From Anseongella ginsenosidimutans (GTDB taxonomy: Bacteria > Bacteroidota > Bacteroidia > Sphingobacteriales > Sphingobacteriaceae), in assembly GCF_008033235.1 (NCBI RefSeq), contig NZ_CP042432.1:2666001-2730000 (forward strand): 64,000 nucleotides of DNA, read 5' to 3'. Both the position numbers and the translations under genes were made by a program. Below are positions 44,106-54,359 of the stretch, piece by piece; the stretch's first letter is position 1, and every line of letters begins with the position of its first letter. The notes beneath the pieces are model-generated. The model saw nothing but the letters and a program-made list of their open reading frames with translations, was not told the DNA's origin and did not search any database.

Positions 44106-45179
44106 ATGGAGTTTTTTTCGGCTTACATCCTTGTCGCGCTTTGTGTGCTGCTGTTTACCGTAGTGTATGCACTATATGCCGTGTACGCTGAACGCAAGGT
44201 GTCTGCCTTTATCCAGGATCGTTACGGGCCAATGGAAACCGGCAAATACGGGCTTTTTCAAACAATTGCGGATATCACCAAATTACTTCAGAAGGAAAAT
44301 ATTACACCAACCGCTGCGGACAAGATCCTTTTTGTGGCGGCGCCGCTGATCATTTTCGTTTCTGTGTTCATGGGGTTTGCGGCCATGCCTTTTGCACCGG
44401 ATATTATCGGTTCCGCGGCAAATATCGGCGTGTTTTACATCATTGCCGTGCTGGCGGTGGAAGTGGTGGGTATCCTGATGGCTGGCTGGGCTTCCGGCAA
44501 TAAGTACGCGCTGCTGGGGTCCATGCGTTCGGTGGCCCAGATCGTTTCCTACGAAATTCCAGCCGGCGTGGCCATTGTTTCGGTGCTGATGATCTCCCAA
44601 ACCCTGAACCTGCAGGAGATCAACCTGCAACAGGGTATCCTCTCGGCCGGGACCGTCGAGTTCCTGGGCTTTTGGGATGTTTCCGAAACGGGCGGTTTGC
44701 TGGCCTGGAATATTTTCAGGGCGCCTCATTTGCTGCTGGCTTTCCTGATCTATTTTATTGCTTCGCTGGCCGAATGTAACCGGGCGCCTTTTGATATCCC
44801 GGAAGCGGAATCCGAACTGGTAGCCGGCTTTCACGTTGAGTATGGGGGAATTCGATTCGGACTCATTTTCCTGGCCGAATATGCCATGATGCTCCTGGTA
44901 TCCATGCTTGCGGCCATCCTGTTCCTGGGCGGCTGGAATACGCCTTTGCCGAATATCGGCGGGCTGGAACTGGCCAACTGGACAACAGGGAACATTTGGG
45001 GCGTTTTTTGGTTAATCTTAAAATCGTTCGGCCTGGTGCTGGCGCAAATGTGGATCCGCTGGACGCTGCCCCGGCTCCGGGTAGATCAGCTCATGAGTTT
45101 CTGCTGGAAGGTACTGATACCGGCGGCATTCCTTTGCCTCTTTATTTCCGGCCTTTGGCGATTGCTCGTCATGAATTAG
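44106..45179 (+). CDS. nuoH: NADH-quinone oxidoreductase subunit H
   Basis: 357 residues with about eight membrane helices. It is the complex I subunit at the junction of the peripheral and membrane arms, near the quinone pocket. Conserved loops are visible: AERKVSAFIQDRYGP near the N-terminus and ECNRAPFDIPEAESELVAGFHVEYGG in the middle, and RWTLPRLRVDQLM near the end. It opens a nuoHIJKLMN block. The peripheral-arm genes nuoA-G are not in this window. Confidence 0.96.
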   Translation: MEFFSAYILVALCVLLFTVVYALYAVYAERKVSAFIQDRYGPMETGKYGLFQTIADITKLLQKENITPTAADKILFVAAPLIIFVSVFMGFAAMPFAPDIIGSAANIGVFYIIAVLAVEVVGILMAGWASGNKYALLGSMRSVAQIVSYEIPAGVAIVSVLMISQTLNLQEINLQQGILSAGTVEFLGFWDVSETGGLLAWNIFRAPHLLLAFLIYFIASLAECNRAPFDIPEAESELVAGFHVEYGGIRFGLIFLAEYAMMLLVSMLAAILFLGGWNTPLPNIGGLELANWTTGNIWGVFWLILKSFGLVLAQMWIRWTLPRLRVDQLMSFCWKVLIPAAFLCLFISGLWRLLVMN

Positions 45180-45237
45180 ACAGCTGCTCGTAATGAATTA
45201 ACAGGAGAAAAGAATAATAAACAGGAGAAAGAATAAG

Positions 45238-45801
45238 TTGAAAGAGCGGAATGACATATGGAATTCGCTGATCACCGCCTGGAAAGGGTTAAAGGTGACG
45301 CTGGGCCATGCATTCCAGGCGGGAAAGCAGCGGAAGCCGCAAGGGGTAGCCGAAGATAATTACTTTAAACAGCAGGAAGGACTGGTAACGATCCAGTATC
45401 CGAGGGAAAAGATACCCGTACCCGAGACGGGCCGGTACCAGCTGCATGTGGAAATCGACGATTGTATTGTTTGCGACCTCTGCGCAAAAATATGCCCGGT
45501 GGATTGCATTGAAATAGATGCGATCAAGGCGGTGGAAGATATTGGAATTACCTCTGACGGCACCAAAAAAAGGCTTCATGCAGCCCGTTTCGATATTGAC
45601 ATGGCAAAGTGCATGTACTGCGGCTTATGCACGACCGTATGTCCTACGGAATGCATTATCATGACCGATACATACGATAAAAGCGTGGCCAATATGCATG
45701 AATTAACCTACCGGTTCTCAGAAATGTCGCCGGAAGAGGCAGCTGAAAAAAGGCGCATGCTGGAAGAAAGCAAAAAACCTAAAACGGATAATACGCCTTG
45801 A
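45238..45801 (+). CDS. nuoI: NADH-quinone oxidoreductase subunit I
   Basis: 187 residues, TTG start with AGGAGAAA 8-10 bases upstream. It carries two [4Fe-4S] clusters that pass electrons towards quinone. Both ferredoxin motifs are complete: CIVCDLCAKICPVDC and CMYCGLCTTVCPTEC. Its N-terminal amphipathic stretch (GLKVTLGHAFQAG) fits membrane association. Its stop overlaps the start of nuoJ (TTGA). Confidence 0.96.
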   Translation: MKERNDIWNSLITAWKGLKVTLGHAFQAGKQRKPQGVAEDNYFKQQEGLVTIQYPREKIPVPETGRYQLHVEIDDCIVCDLCAKICPVDCIEIDAIKAVEDIGITSDGTKKRLHAARFDIDMAKCMYCGLCTTVCPTECIIMTDTYDKSVANMHELTYRFSEMSPEEAAEKRRMLEESKKPKTDNTP

Positions 45802-46340
45802 CAGTCATTTTTTATATCCTTGCTGCTATTATGCTTTCGGCCGCCCTTTACGTGGCTGTCAGCAGGGATATAGCGCGGGCGATATTCTGTTTTTTCGGGG
45901 TGTTATTCGCCCTGGCCGGACTTTATATTTTTGCGCTGGCTGACTTTGTTGCCGTAACCCAGATATTGGTGTATGCCGGCGGCGTGGTGGTACTGATGAT
46001 CTTTGCCCTGATGCTGACCGATAAGCAACTGCTGGAAGTGATCCGGAAGGAAGAAAAAACCGGCCCCCGCCTTTTCAGGGCTCGTTCTCTTCCCTCAATA
46101 TTGCTTGCGCTGGGCGTATTAGCAGTTTTGCTCCAGGTGGCTGTCACCGTTGACTGGTCCGGCCTGCAGTGGCTCAACGAAGCTTCCGCAGCCGGGAACC
46201 GTGTCACCGGCAAGGAGAACATGGTAGAAAACGTCGGCATTAATTTAATGACCAGGTACCTGTTACCCTTCGAGGTAATATCCGTCCTGTTGCTGGCCGC
46301 CCTGATAGGAGCCGCCTACCTGGCCCGCGGACGAAAATAG
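45798..46340 (+). CDS. nuoJ: NADH-quinone oxidoreductase subunit J
   Basis: 180 residues, TTG start overlapping the nuoI stop. Five hydrophobic helices; the third contains the VTQILVYAGGVVVLMIFALML signature of the subunit, whose pi-bulge is central to proton pumping. It is an antiporter-linking membrane subunit of complex I. Confidence 0.95.
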   Translation: MTVIFYILAAIMLSAALYVAVSRDIARAIFCFFGVLFALAGLYIFALADFVAVTQILVYAGGVVVLMIFALMLTDKQLLEVIRKEEKTGPRLFRARSLPSILLALGVLAVLLQVAVTVDWSGLQWLNEASAAGNRVTGKENMVENVGINLMTRYLLPFEVISVLLLAALIGAAYLARGRK

Positions 46341-46460
46341 GCCGGCAATTTTAGCGGGCCCGTACTGCAGGACCGGATTAGCGCGCTGGAAAAGCCGGAC
46401 AGTGAATAAAAGCAGTACGGTAGCAAATTTGAAGTAAACAACAGAAACAGAAAACGATCA

Positions 46461-46766
46461 ATGATCCCATTGTCCCATTTCCTGATAGTCGGCGCACTGC
46501 TCTTCAGCATTGGCCTTTACACCGTACTATCACGGAAAAACGCCGTGCTGGTGCTGATTGGCATCGAATTCATGCTGAACGCCGCTATTCTTAACCTGGT
46601 AGCTTTCGGCATGTACGACAGGATGGACAACGAAGGGCAGGTGTTTGCTATATTCGCCATTGTTTTGGCGGCGGCTACCGTGGCGGTGGCGCTGGCGATC
46701 ATTATTAATGTGTATTCGCAATACAAGACCATTGATCCGGATAAGATCAAAGATATGAAATACTAA
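46461..46766 (+). CDS. nuoK: NADH-quinone oxidoreductase subunit K
   Basis: 101 residues and three helices, normal for this subunit. The conserved Glu residues lie in LIGIEFMLNAAILN and the middle helix. A 120-bp gap separates it from nuoJ without an obvious promoter. nuoL follows 14 bases later. Confidence 0.96.
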   Translation: MIPLSHFLIVGALLFSIGLYTVLSRKNAVLVLIGIEFMLNAAILNLVAFGMYDRMDNEGQVFAIFAIVLAAATVAVALAIIINVYSQYKTIDPDKIKDMKY

Positions 46767-46780
46767 CAGGGGAGGCAGCA

Positions 46781-48871
46781 TTGACAACTTTTGCTTCAGC
46801 GAACAGTTCGCTCTTGTTTTTTGCACTAGCCGCGTTGCTATTGCCTCTTTTATCATTTATCCTGCTTTCCGTTTCCGGAAAGAGGCTTCCCGGCAAAGGC
46901 GACTGGCTTGCTACCGGCCTTACGGGGCTGTCATTTGTTGCTGCTTTGCTGGTTTTCATGGGTGTTTTTCAAAGTGATGCTCCCCATACATCGCTTCTGT
47001 TCAAGCTCGAATGGTTCAGGATCGGCAATACTACGATAGAAGCCGGGATTACCCTGGATAACCTTTCGGTATTGATGCTGGGCCTGGTGACGTTTATTTC
47101 GCTGCTGGTGCATATTTACTCGATGGCCTACATGAAGGGCGACCCTAGGTACCATCGTTACTGGCCTTATCTTAGCCTTTTTGTTTTTTCTATGCTGGGG
47201 CTGGTATTGTCAGGCAACCTGCTGATCACTTATATGTGCTGGGAGCTGGTGGGTGTGGCTTCTTACCTGATGATCGGGTTTTGGTTTGAACGGCCAAAGG
47301 CTGCGCTGGCCAGTCAAAAATCTTTTATTATTAACAGGCTGGGGGATATCGGCTTTCTAGTCGCGCTAATGTCCCTGTTCAGCCTCGCGGGCACATTTGA
47401 TATCCAGGCCCTGAACCAGCAGATCGGAGACGCACTGAGGCAGGCTGCTGCCGCGCTCCCGCTTTCAGATACAGCAGATGCTGCCGGAGCTATTTCCGGC
47501 ACAGCAGACGTCAGGATCTATATTGCCGCTGCCGGCCTGACGCTTGCCGCTTTTGCGAAATCGGCGCAATTCCCGCTGCATACCTGGCTGCCTGATGCGA
47601 TGGAAGGGCCTACCTCGGTTTCTTCGCTCATTCATGCGGCTACCATGGTGGCGGCCGGGGTGTTTTTGCTGGCCAGGATGTTCCCGTTATTCCCGGGAGA
47701 ATTGCTGGACGTAATTGCGGTAGCGGGTACGTTTACCGCTTTCCTGGCAGCAACTGTCGCGCTTGTTCAATTCGATATTAAAAAAGTGCTTGCCTATTCC
47801 ACCATTTCCCAGCTCGGTTTTATGATGCTGGGGATAGGTACCGGCCATTACGAGGCAGCGATCTTCCACCTGGTGACGCACGCTTTTTTTAAATGCCTGC
47901 TCTTTTTAGGAGCGGGTGCGGTGATCCACCATATCCACGAGGTGAAACATCATCATAACCTGGAGATTGGCGAGCAGGATATGCGGATCATGGGAGGTTT
48001 GCGAAGGGAAATGCCGCTGACGTTCTGGGTATATACCCTCGCTGCCGCGGCGCTGGCAGGGCTTCCATTTTTCTCCGGCTTTCTTTCCAAGGAAATGATC
48101 CTGCTGGGATCCTTCGGATGGGCCCTTGAAAAAGGCGGGTTTTGGTTGCTGATCCCGCTTTCTGCGGTGGCCACTTCCCTGCTTACCGCCTGGTACATCG
48201 GGCGGCAGTGGAGCCTGGTGTTTATGGGTAAGAGCCGTACCCCGGCCCTTGCGCATGTGAAGGAGGGTAATTTAAAAATGAAAATCCCTATGGCGGTGCT
48301 GGGCGTATTTACCTTGTTTATCTGGTTTTCGCTGAATCCCTTCAGTACGTCGGATATTGCGCTTGCGGGAGCTTTTTCTGCAAACAATACGGCCGCCCTT
48401 CTTCAGGGTGTTCCCGGAATTATTACCTGGGGGCTGTTGCTGCTTGCCCTGGTGGGGCTTCCGGCGGTATTGTATACTGCTTTCCGCGGATTTTCCATGA
48501 AGGCTCAATTCCGGGAGAAGGAAAGCGGCCTGGAGAACTTTCTTTCCCGCGGCTGGTACCTGGATCCCGTTTATAACGCTATTTTTGTGAGGCCCGTCCT
48601 TTGGCTGGGAAACAGTATGCAGGCGATCGATAAAAAACTTGTTGACGGCTTTTTGCACTTGCTGGAACGCCTGGTCAGAAGCTTATCTAAAGTGGCAGCC
48701 TGGCTGGATAAAGTGATTGTGGATGGCCTGGTGAACGCCATCGGCGGCAGGGCCCGCTCGCTGGGCGATTTTTTCCGCGGCTTTCAGACAGGGCGGGTAC
48801 AGCAGTATATGGCCCTGGCGGTTTTCGGTTTAATGATTTTATACCTTATCAAGATAGTATTGGATAAATGA
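46781..48871 (+). CDS. nuoL: NADH-quinone oxidoreductase subunit L
   Basis: 696 residues with about 16 helices: the distal antiporter-like proton-pumping subunit. Signature regions include FWFERPKAALASQKSFIINR, the key FAKSAQFPLHTWLPDAMEGPTSVSSLIHAATMV, and a long C-terminal amphipathic helix region. TTG start at 46781 with a strong ribosome site (AGGGGAGG, 46768-46775). It overlaps the nuoM start by ATGA. Confidence 0.96.
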   Translation: MTTFASANSSLLFFALAALLLPLLSFILLSVSGKRLPGKGDWLATGLTGLSFVAALLVFMGVFQSDAPHTSLLFKLEWFRIGNTTIEAGITLDNLSVLMLGLVTFISLLVHIYSMAYMKGDPRYHRYWPYLSLFVFSMLGLVLSGNLLITYMCWELVGVASYLMIGFWFERPKAALASQKSFIINRLGDIGFLVALMSLFSLAGTFDIQALNQQIGDALRQAAAALPLSDTADAAGAISGTADVRIYIAAAGLTLAAFAKSAQFPLHTWLPDAMEGPTSVSSLIHAATMVAAGVFLLARMFPLFPGELLDVIAVAGTFTAFLAATVALVQFDIKKVLAYSTISQLGFMMLGIGTGHYEAAIFHLVTHAFFKCLLFLGAGAVIHHIHEVKHHHNLEIGEQDMRIMGGLRREMPLTFWVYTLAAAALAGLPFFSGFLSKEMILLGSFGWALEKGGFWLLIPLSAVATSLLTAWYIGRQWSLVFMGKSRTPALAHVKEGNLKMKIPMAVLGVFTLFIWFSLNPFSTSDIALAGAFSANNTAALLQGVPGIITWGLLLLALVGLPAVLYTAFRGFSMKAQFREKESGLENFLSRGWYLDPVYNAIFVRPVLWLGNSMQAIDKKLVDGFLHLLERLVRSLSKVAAWLDKVIVDGLVNAIGGRARSLGDFFRGFQTGRVQQYMALAVFGLMILYLIKIVLDK

Positions 48872-50487
48872 ACTGGCTTTCGATCATTATATTTTTGCCC
48901 GTAGTATTCCTTGTGCTGATTTTGCTGTTGCCGGCGCGATTCAGGGAATGGTACCGCTATATTACCCTGGGAACAGCTCTTTTGCAGGCAGGGATTGCCT
49001 GTATTATTTATATGGGTTTTGACCGGCAGGCGGCAGGGGCGGATCAATTCCAGTTCGTGGAAAAGATCCCCTGGATCCATCTTAGCCTGGGCAACCTGGG
49101 AAAGCTGGAGATCGATTATTTCCTTGGGATAGACGGTCTAAGCGCCCCCTTGCTCATTCTTTCGGCCATTGTCATGGTGGCGGCCGCCATTTCATCCTGG
49201 GAGATCAAGGATAACCTGAAAGGCTATTTTACCCTGTTCCTTTTAATGGATGCGGCGATTATGGGCGTGTTCTGCGCGCTTGATTTTTTCCTGTTTTACG
49301 TGTTTTACGAACTCATGCTGCTTCCTCTTTACTTTCTGATAGGCATGTGGGGCGGGCCGCGACGAGAATATGCGGCGCTTAAATTCTTCCTGTATACGCT
49401 TTTTGGTTCGGTATTCATGCTGTTGGTGATCGTGGGGCTGTACTTTTCGGTAAAGGATCCTGTGAGCGGCGCCTATACCTTCAATATGCTGCACATGATG
49501 AACGCGGCCAATTTTGTAGAAGGGGCCGTTTTCAGCCCGGATGCCGTACATACTATTCTTGGAGTGCCTGCCCGTCTGCTTGGATTTGCCGTTATTTTTA
49601 TCGCCTTTGCCATTAAGGTGCCGGTGGTACCTTTTCACACCTGGCTGCCTGATGCCCACGTGGAAGCGCCGACTCCCATTTCCATTATCCTTGCCGGCCT
49701 TCTCCTGAAGATAGGAGGCTATGGTATCCTGAGGCTCTGCTTTGGCATATTTCCGGACGCGGCCGTGCATTTCAGCTGGTTTATCGGGATGCTGGGCGTG
49801 ATCTCTATTTTGTACGGTGCCCTGAATGCATTGGCAATGAAGGACCTGAAAAAGATGATCGCCTATTCTTCGGTGTCGCATATGGGATTTGTACTGTTGG
49901 GTTTCGCCTCCTTTACCACGGAAGGTACCTCGGGCGCGGTGCTGCAGATGGTGAGCCACGGTATTCTTTCCACCATGCTGTTCTTCCTGGTGGGCGTGAT
50001 CTATAACCGGGTACACGACCGCTTTATACCTAATTTCAGGGGATTGGCAACGCATATGCCTAGTTACACCGCCTTTGTGATGATCGCTTTTTTCGCCTCC
50101 CTGGGGCTTCCCGGTTTTTCCGCTTTTATCGCTGAAGCCTTTACCCTGATCGGGACGTTTAATTCCGAAAGTGTGAATGACCTGCTTCCCCGCTGGATGG
50201 CTATCGCGGGATCCCTGGGAATATTGCTGAGCGCCGCTTATTTCCTCTGGACGCTTCAACGCATGTTCTTTGGCACCACCCGTTTCAAGGGCGGTCCGGC
50301 ATGGAGTACACAGCTGGCCGACCTGCGGCCCTCGGAATGGGCTTTGCTGCTGCCGATGGCGCTGCTTTCTCTGACGCTGGGAATTTTCCCCTCGCTCTTT
50401 TTTGATCTCAGTAACGCTACCCTGGCCGCTATGGTACAGGAGCTTTATGAAACCGGCCTGCAGCAGCTTAATACCCTTCAATATTAG
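48868..50487 (+). CDS. nuoM: NADH-quinone oxidoreductase subunit M
   Basis: 539 residues, about 14 helices, an antiporter-like proton-pumping subunit. Conserved MLLPLYFLIGMWGGPRREYAA and KVPVVPFHTWLPDAHVEAPT with the channel Lys and Glu residues, and LKKMIAYSSVSHMGFV. The start overlaps the nuoL stop by 4 bases. nuoN follows within 5 bases. Confidence 0.96.
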   Translation: MNWLSIIIFLPVVFLVLILLLPARFREWYRYITLGTALLQAGIACIIYMGFDRQAAGADQFQFVEKIPWIHLSLGNLGKLEIDYFLGIDGLSAPLLILSAIVMVAAAISSWEIKDNLKGYFTLFLLMDAAIMGVFCALDFFLFYVFYELMLLPLYFLIGMWGGPRREYAALKFFLYTLFGSVFMLLVIVGLYFSVKDPVSGAYTFNMLHMMNAANFVEGAVFSPDAVHTILGVPARLLGFAVIFIAFAIKVPVVPFHTWLPDAHVEAPTPISIILAGLLLKIGGYGILRLCFGIFPDAAVHFSWFIGMLGVISILYGALNALAMKDLKKMIAYSSVSHMGFVLLGFASFTTEGTSGAVLQMVSHGILSTMLFFLVGVIYNRVHDRFIPNFRGLATHMPSYTAFVMIAFFASLGLPGFSAFIAEAFTLIGTFNSESVNDLLPRWMAIAGSLGILLSAAYFLWTLQRMFFGTTRFKGGPAWSTQLADLRPSEWALLLPMALLSLTLGIFPSLFFDLSNATLAAMVQELYETGLQQLNTLQY

Positions 50488-50491
50488 TCGA

Positions 50492-51961
50492 ATGAAGGAA
50501 TTGCTTCCCTATATCAATAAAAGCGTGGAAGAAGTGCTGGGCAGCCTTAGCTTCTTCCTGCCTGAACTGCTGCTGGGAGTGTTGTTTCTTTTGCTTATCC
50601 TTATTGACCTGTTCTTGGGGAAAAAGTTCAAGAACAGCTCTCCGCTGATCGCTTTCGCGGGAATTCTGATAATCACTTTGCTTACCCTGCCGCAGTTTGA
50701 ACATGCCGGTGAGGTTTTTTTCGGGGGAATGCTTCACCTTACTACATTTTCCCTTTTATTAAAAGTACTCTTCGGCCTGGGCATGCTCTTTATCATTGCC
50801 TTCGGCGTCCGTGATTTCCCGATACGGCATAATGAAAAAGGCTGGGGCGACTATTTTTCTTTATTAGCTGCTGTGCTGCTGGGCCTGAATCTTATGGTAA
50901 TGGCCGGTAACCTGCTCATGGTTTTCCTTTCCATCGAAATGGTGTCGATCTGTTCTTATATCCTTGTCGGGTATACGACCCGCGAACGGCTTCCTGCCGA
51001 AAGCGCTATGAAGTACGTCCTTTTCGGCGCGGTGTGTTCCGCGGTCATGTTATACGGCATCTCGCTGCTGTACGGCTTAACAGGGACCCTTCAGCTGAAT
51101 AGCGACTTTGCCGCCAGCCTTGCTTCCGCTGCCCCCCTTGCAGTAAGCATGGCCGTTTTTACCACACTGGCAGGTTTTGGTTTCAAGCTGTCTATGTTTC
51201 CCTTGCATTTCTGGGTGCCTGATGTGTATGAAGGCAGCACCAATTCTGTGCTGGCCTTTTTATCGACGCTGCCAAAAGCCGCCGGGGCGGGCATTCTTAT
51301 CCAGTTTATGCACGCGACTTACGGCTTTGATTGGGAAACCTGGCTGGCCGTATTTTCGATAATCACCATGACCATCGGCAATTTTCAGGCACTCTGGCAG
51401 GACAACCTGAAGCGTATGCTGGCGTATTCCTCCATTGGCCACTCCGGTTTCCTCCTGATGGGATTAGCGGCTTTTTCTCAAACCGGCGAAAAGGCGGTGT
51501 TTTACTACCTGGTGATCTATACCCTGGCCAATATCGGCGCCTTCGTGATCATTGGCCTCCTGGCGGGTATTCTGCATAGCGAAAACGTGAACTCCTACAA
51601 AGGCCTTGGATTTAAGATGCCGGTAGTGTCGGTTTGTTTCGTGGTCCTGTTGATGAGCCTGATCGGTATCCCGCCCGCGGGCGGTTTTGTTGCCAAATTC
51701 CTCATGTTCTCGGCCGCCTATGAAGGGTATACTGTAAATGGAAACGTCCTGTTTATCCTGATGCTGATAGCGGGCGCGGTCAATACAGTCGTCGCCTTGT
51801 TCTATTACCTGAAGATACCGCTTAACCTTTTCTTGCGAAAAAACGAGGGCATCGTAGTCATGGCCCGGCAGCACCTGCTGCTTAAGCTGGTCATTGTCAC
51901 GCTTACCGTACTGACCGTAATCCTGGGCATTTTCCCGGAGGCGGTAATGCGGTACTTTTAA
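50492..51961 (+). CDS. nuoN: NADH-quinone oxidoreductase subunit N
   Basis: 489 residues from the ATG at 50492, just after the nuoM stop; a longer in-frame extension into nuoM is not needed. It is the third antiporter-like subunit. Typical segments: SIEMVSICSYILVGYTTRER, FKLSMFPLHFWVPDVYEGST and LKRMLAYSSIGHSGFLLMG. It closes the nuo block. Confidence 0.95.
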   Translation: MKELLPYINKSVEEVLGSLSFFLPELLLGVLFLLLILIDLFLGKKFKNSSPLIAFAGILIITLLTLPQFEHAGEVFFGGMLHLTTFSLLLKVLFGLGMLFIIAFGVRDFPIRHNEKGWGDYFSLLAAVLLGLNLMVMAGNLLMVFLSIEMVSICSYILVGYTTRERLPAESAMKYVLFGAVCSAVMLYGISLLYGLTGTLQLNSDFAASLASAAPLAVSMAVFTTLAGFGFKLSMFPLHFWVPDVYEGSTNSVLAFLSTLPKAAGAGILIQFMHATYGFDWETWLAVFSIITMTIGNFQALWQDNLKRMLAYSSIGHSGFLLMGLAAFSQTGEKAVFYYLVIYTLANIGAFVIIGLLAGILHSENVNSYKGLGFKMPVVSVCFVVLLMSLIGIPPAGGFVAKFLMFSAAYEGYTVNGNVLFILMLIAGAVNTVVALFYYLKIPLNLFLRKNEGIVVMARQHLLLKLVIVTLTVLTVILGIFPEAVMRYF

Positions 51962-52007
51962 GGATAAACTTTCTCAGCAAAAGGATGTTATACCGTTAAG
52001 AAATTCA

Positions 52008-52015
52008 TAACTTTG
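52008..52015 (+). promoter_or_regulatory. -7 box of the amidophosphoribosyltransferase gene
   Basis: TAACTTTG matches TANNTTTG 17 bases before the ATG at 52033. No clear TTTG is seen at the usual distance upstream, so the promoter is only half supported. Confidence 0.4.
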
Positions 52016-52032
52016 CATTTTAGATAGCGCGA

Positions 52033-53922
52033 ATGAGTGAGCAGATAAAACACGAATGCGGAATAGCCCTGATCCGCTTGCTGCGACCCCTTGATTACTA
52101 CCACCAGAAATACGGAACAGCATTATACGGGTTGAATAAGCTGTATCTTCTGATGGAAAAGCAGTACAACCGGGGGCAGGATGGTGCAGGTATTGCGACT
52201 ATTAAACTGGACATGCCTCCCGGCCAGCGGTATATCAGCCGCTACCGCTCCATGGCCCCGCGGGCGGTTACCGACATTTTTGAATATGTTCGCAAAAAGT
52301 TTGACGGCGTAAGGGCGCTTGACCCTAACCTGATGAATGATTGCGACTGGCTGAAAAATAACGTGGCGTTTATCGGCGAGGTGCTGATGGGGCATCTCCG
52401 GTACGGCACGCATGGAAAGAACAGCATTGAAAAGTGCCATCCCTTCCTGCGCCAGAACAACTGGATGACCCGCAACCTGGTGCTTTCCGGGAATTTTAAT
52501 ATGACCAACGTGGATGAGCTGCTGGAAACCTTGTACGAACTGGGGCAGCATCCCAAAGAAAAAGCGGACACCGTAACGGTGCTGGAAAAGATAGGCCATT
52601 TCCTCGATGTGGAAAACCAGGCTTTATTCGACCATTTCAAGACGAAGGGCTACGATAATCCTACTATTTCGAAACTCATTGCCGAACATATGGACGTTGC
52701 CGAAATTCTCCGCCGCTCGGCAAAGGATTTCGACGGGGGCTATTCCATTCAGGGAATGTTCGGGCATGGCGATGCCTTTGTGCTTCGTGACCCTTCCGGC
52801 ATTCGGCCGGCTTACTACTACCAGGACGACGAAATAGTGGTAGTGGCCTCTGAACGGCCGGCCATCCAGGCAGCCTTCAATGTAAAATTTCAAGATCTGC
52901 ATGAAGTAAAGCCCGGACACGCACTCATCATCAAGAAAAACGGCAGCATTACAGAGAAGCAGATCCGCGAGCCGCTGGAACGCAAATCCTGTTCTTTTGA
53001 ACGTATTTATTTCTCAAAGGGAAGCGATACGGAAATTTACCAGGAGCGGAAGATGCTTGGTAAGCTGCTGGTACCCCAGGTGCTGGACGCCGTGGGCCAT
53101 GACCTGAAGCATACGGTTTTTTCCTACATTCCCAATACGGCGGAAGTGGCCTTTTACGGGATGAAGGAAGGGATCAAGGAATACATCCGGGATACACAGA
53201 AGCGAAAGCTGAAGAATGCGGCCGAACTGAGCGCGCAGCAGATCGATGAGATCCTTAACATGTCTGCCCGCATTGAAAAGATCCCGATCAAAGACACGAA
53301 ATTACGGACCTTTATTACCCAGGATTCGGACCGGAACGAATTGGTAAATCATACCTATGATGTTACCTACGGGGTGGTTGAGCCTGGTGTGGACACCATC
53401 GTGGTGCTGGATGATTCCATTGTCCGGGGAACTACCCTCCGCCAAAGCATTCTACGGATGCTTGACCGGCTGGAGCCGCGCAAGATCATTATTGTTTCCT
53501 CGGCCCCCCAGATCCGTTACCCCGACTGTTACGGCATTGATATGTCCAGGATGGGCGAATTCGTCGCTTTCCAGGCTATGATGTCCCTGGCGGACGATGA
53601 ACTGGTAGAACGGGTATATGAAAAATGCAAGACACAGGATGAACTCCCGCGGTCCGCAATCACGAATTACGTGAAAGAGTTGTACGATCAGTTCAGTTAC
53701 GAAGAGATTTCCCGGCAGATCACCAGCATTGTTACTCCTCCGGATCTGAACGCTGAATTAGAGGTGATCTACCAAACGCTGGACGGCCTCCATAAGGCCT
53801 GCCCGCTGAATGCCGGCGACTGGTATTTCTCAGGCGACTACCCGACCCCCGGAGGAAACCGGGTGGTAAACAGGGCCTTTATGTATTACGTAGAAGGCAA
53901 AAACCAACGCGCTTATCTATAA
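52033..53922 (+). CDS. amidophosphoribosyltransferase (PurF-like, long form)
   Basis: 629 residues. The N-terminal class II glutamine amidotransferase domain has a Cys early in the chain (KHECGIALIRL) and QYNRGQDGAGIATI; the C-terminal half has the PRPP-binding VVLDDSIVRGTTLRQSI. It would make phosphoribosylamine in purine synthesis. It is longer than the usual 470-500 residues, with inserts near residues 90-220 and a long C-terminus, like a second PurF-type paralogue seen in Bacteroidota. Whether it is the main PurF or a paralogue cannot be decided here. Confidence 0.88.
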   Translation: MSEQIKHECGIALIRLLRPLDYYHQKYGTALYGLNKLYLLMEKQYNRGQDGAGIATIKLDMPPGQRYISRYRSMAPRAVTDIFEYVRKKFDGVRALDPNLMNDCDWLKNNVAFIGEVLMGHLRYGTHGKNSIEKCHPFLRQNNWMTRNLVLSGNFNMTNVDELLETLYELGQHPKEKADTVTVLEKIGHFLDVENQALFDHFKTKGYDNPTISKLIAEHMDVAEILRRSAKDFDGGYSIQGMFGHGDAFVLRDPSGIRPAYYYQDDEIVVVASERPAIQAAFNVKFQDLHEVKPGHALIIKKNGSITEKQIREPLERKSCSFERIYFSKGSDTEIYQERKMLGKLLVPQVLDAVGHDLKHTVFSYIPNTAEVAFYGMKEGIKEYIRDTQKRKLKNAAELSAQQIDEILNMSARIEKIPIKDTKLRTFITQDSDRNELVNHTYDVTYGVVEPGVDTIVVLDDSIVRGTTLRQSILRMLDRLEPRKIIIVSSAPQIRYPDCYGIDMSRMGEFVAFQAMMSLADDELVERVYEKCKTQDELPRSAITNYVKELYDQFSYEEISRQITSIVTPPDLNAELEVIYQTLDGLHKACPLNAGDWYFSGDYPTPGGNRVVNRAFMYYVEGKNQRAYL

Positions 53923-53954
53923 TTCCGAAACAACCTAAAATACTACACAAACCA

Positions 53955-54359
53955 ATGCAGTACTGGCTGGTTAAATCCGAACCATTCAAATATCCCTGGG
54001 AACAATTACTTAAAGACAAACGCACCTTCTGGGACGGCGTCCGAAACTACCAGGCCCGCAACAACCTGCAGGCCATGAAAAAAGGCGACCAGGTATTCTT
54101 TTACCACAGCAACGAAGGAAAAGAAATCGTGGGCATCGCTAAAGTAGTCAAAGAAGCCTACCAGGACCCCACTACCGACGATACGCGGTGGGTAGTAGTG
54201 GATATCGCTCCCGTAAAGCCACTAAAAAAGCCTGTCGGGCTTGATCTGATCAAGACGGATGAACAATTGCAGGACATCGCCCTCGTCCGCCAGGGCCGCC
54301 TCTCCGTAATGCCCTTAAAAAAAGAAGAATTCGACCGGATTCTGTTGCTTTCGCAATAG
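53955..54359 (+). CDS. EVE domain protein (THYN1-like)
   Basis: 134 residues with the EVE/PUA-like fold: QYWLVKSEPFKYPWEQL, FWDGVRNYQARNNLQAMKKGD, FFYHSNEGKEIVGIAKVVKEAY and a final LPLKKEEFD-like end. EVE domains bind modified bases in DNA or RNA. It follows the amidophosphoribosyltransferase by 32 bases, without a clear functional link. Confidence 0.93.
   Translation: MQYWLVKSEPFKYPWEQLLKDKRTFWDGVRNYQARNNLQAMKKGDQVFFYHSNEGKEIVGIAKVVKEAYQDPTTDDTRWVVVDIAPVKPLKKPVGLDLIKTDEQLQDIALVRQGRLSVMPLKKEEFDRILLLSQ

Noticed and set aside
49243-50481. 412-codon minus-strand frame opposite nuoM
   Set aside because: It is a shadow of the nuoM codons: His/Gln/Lys-rich without motifs, and nuoM is certain.
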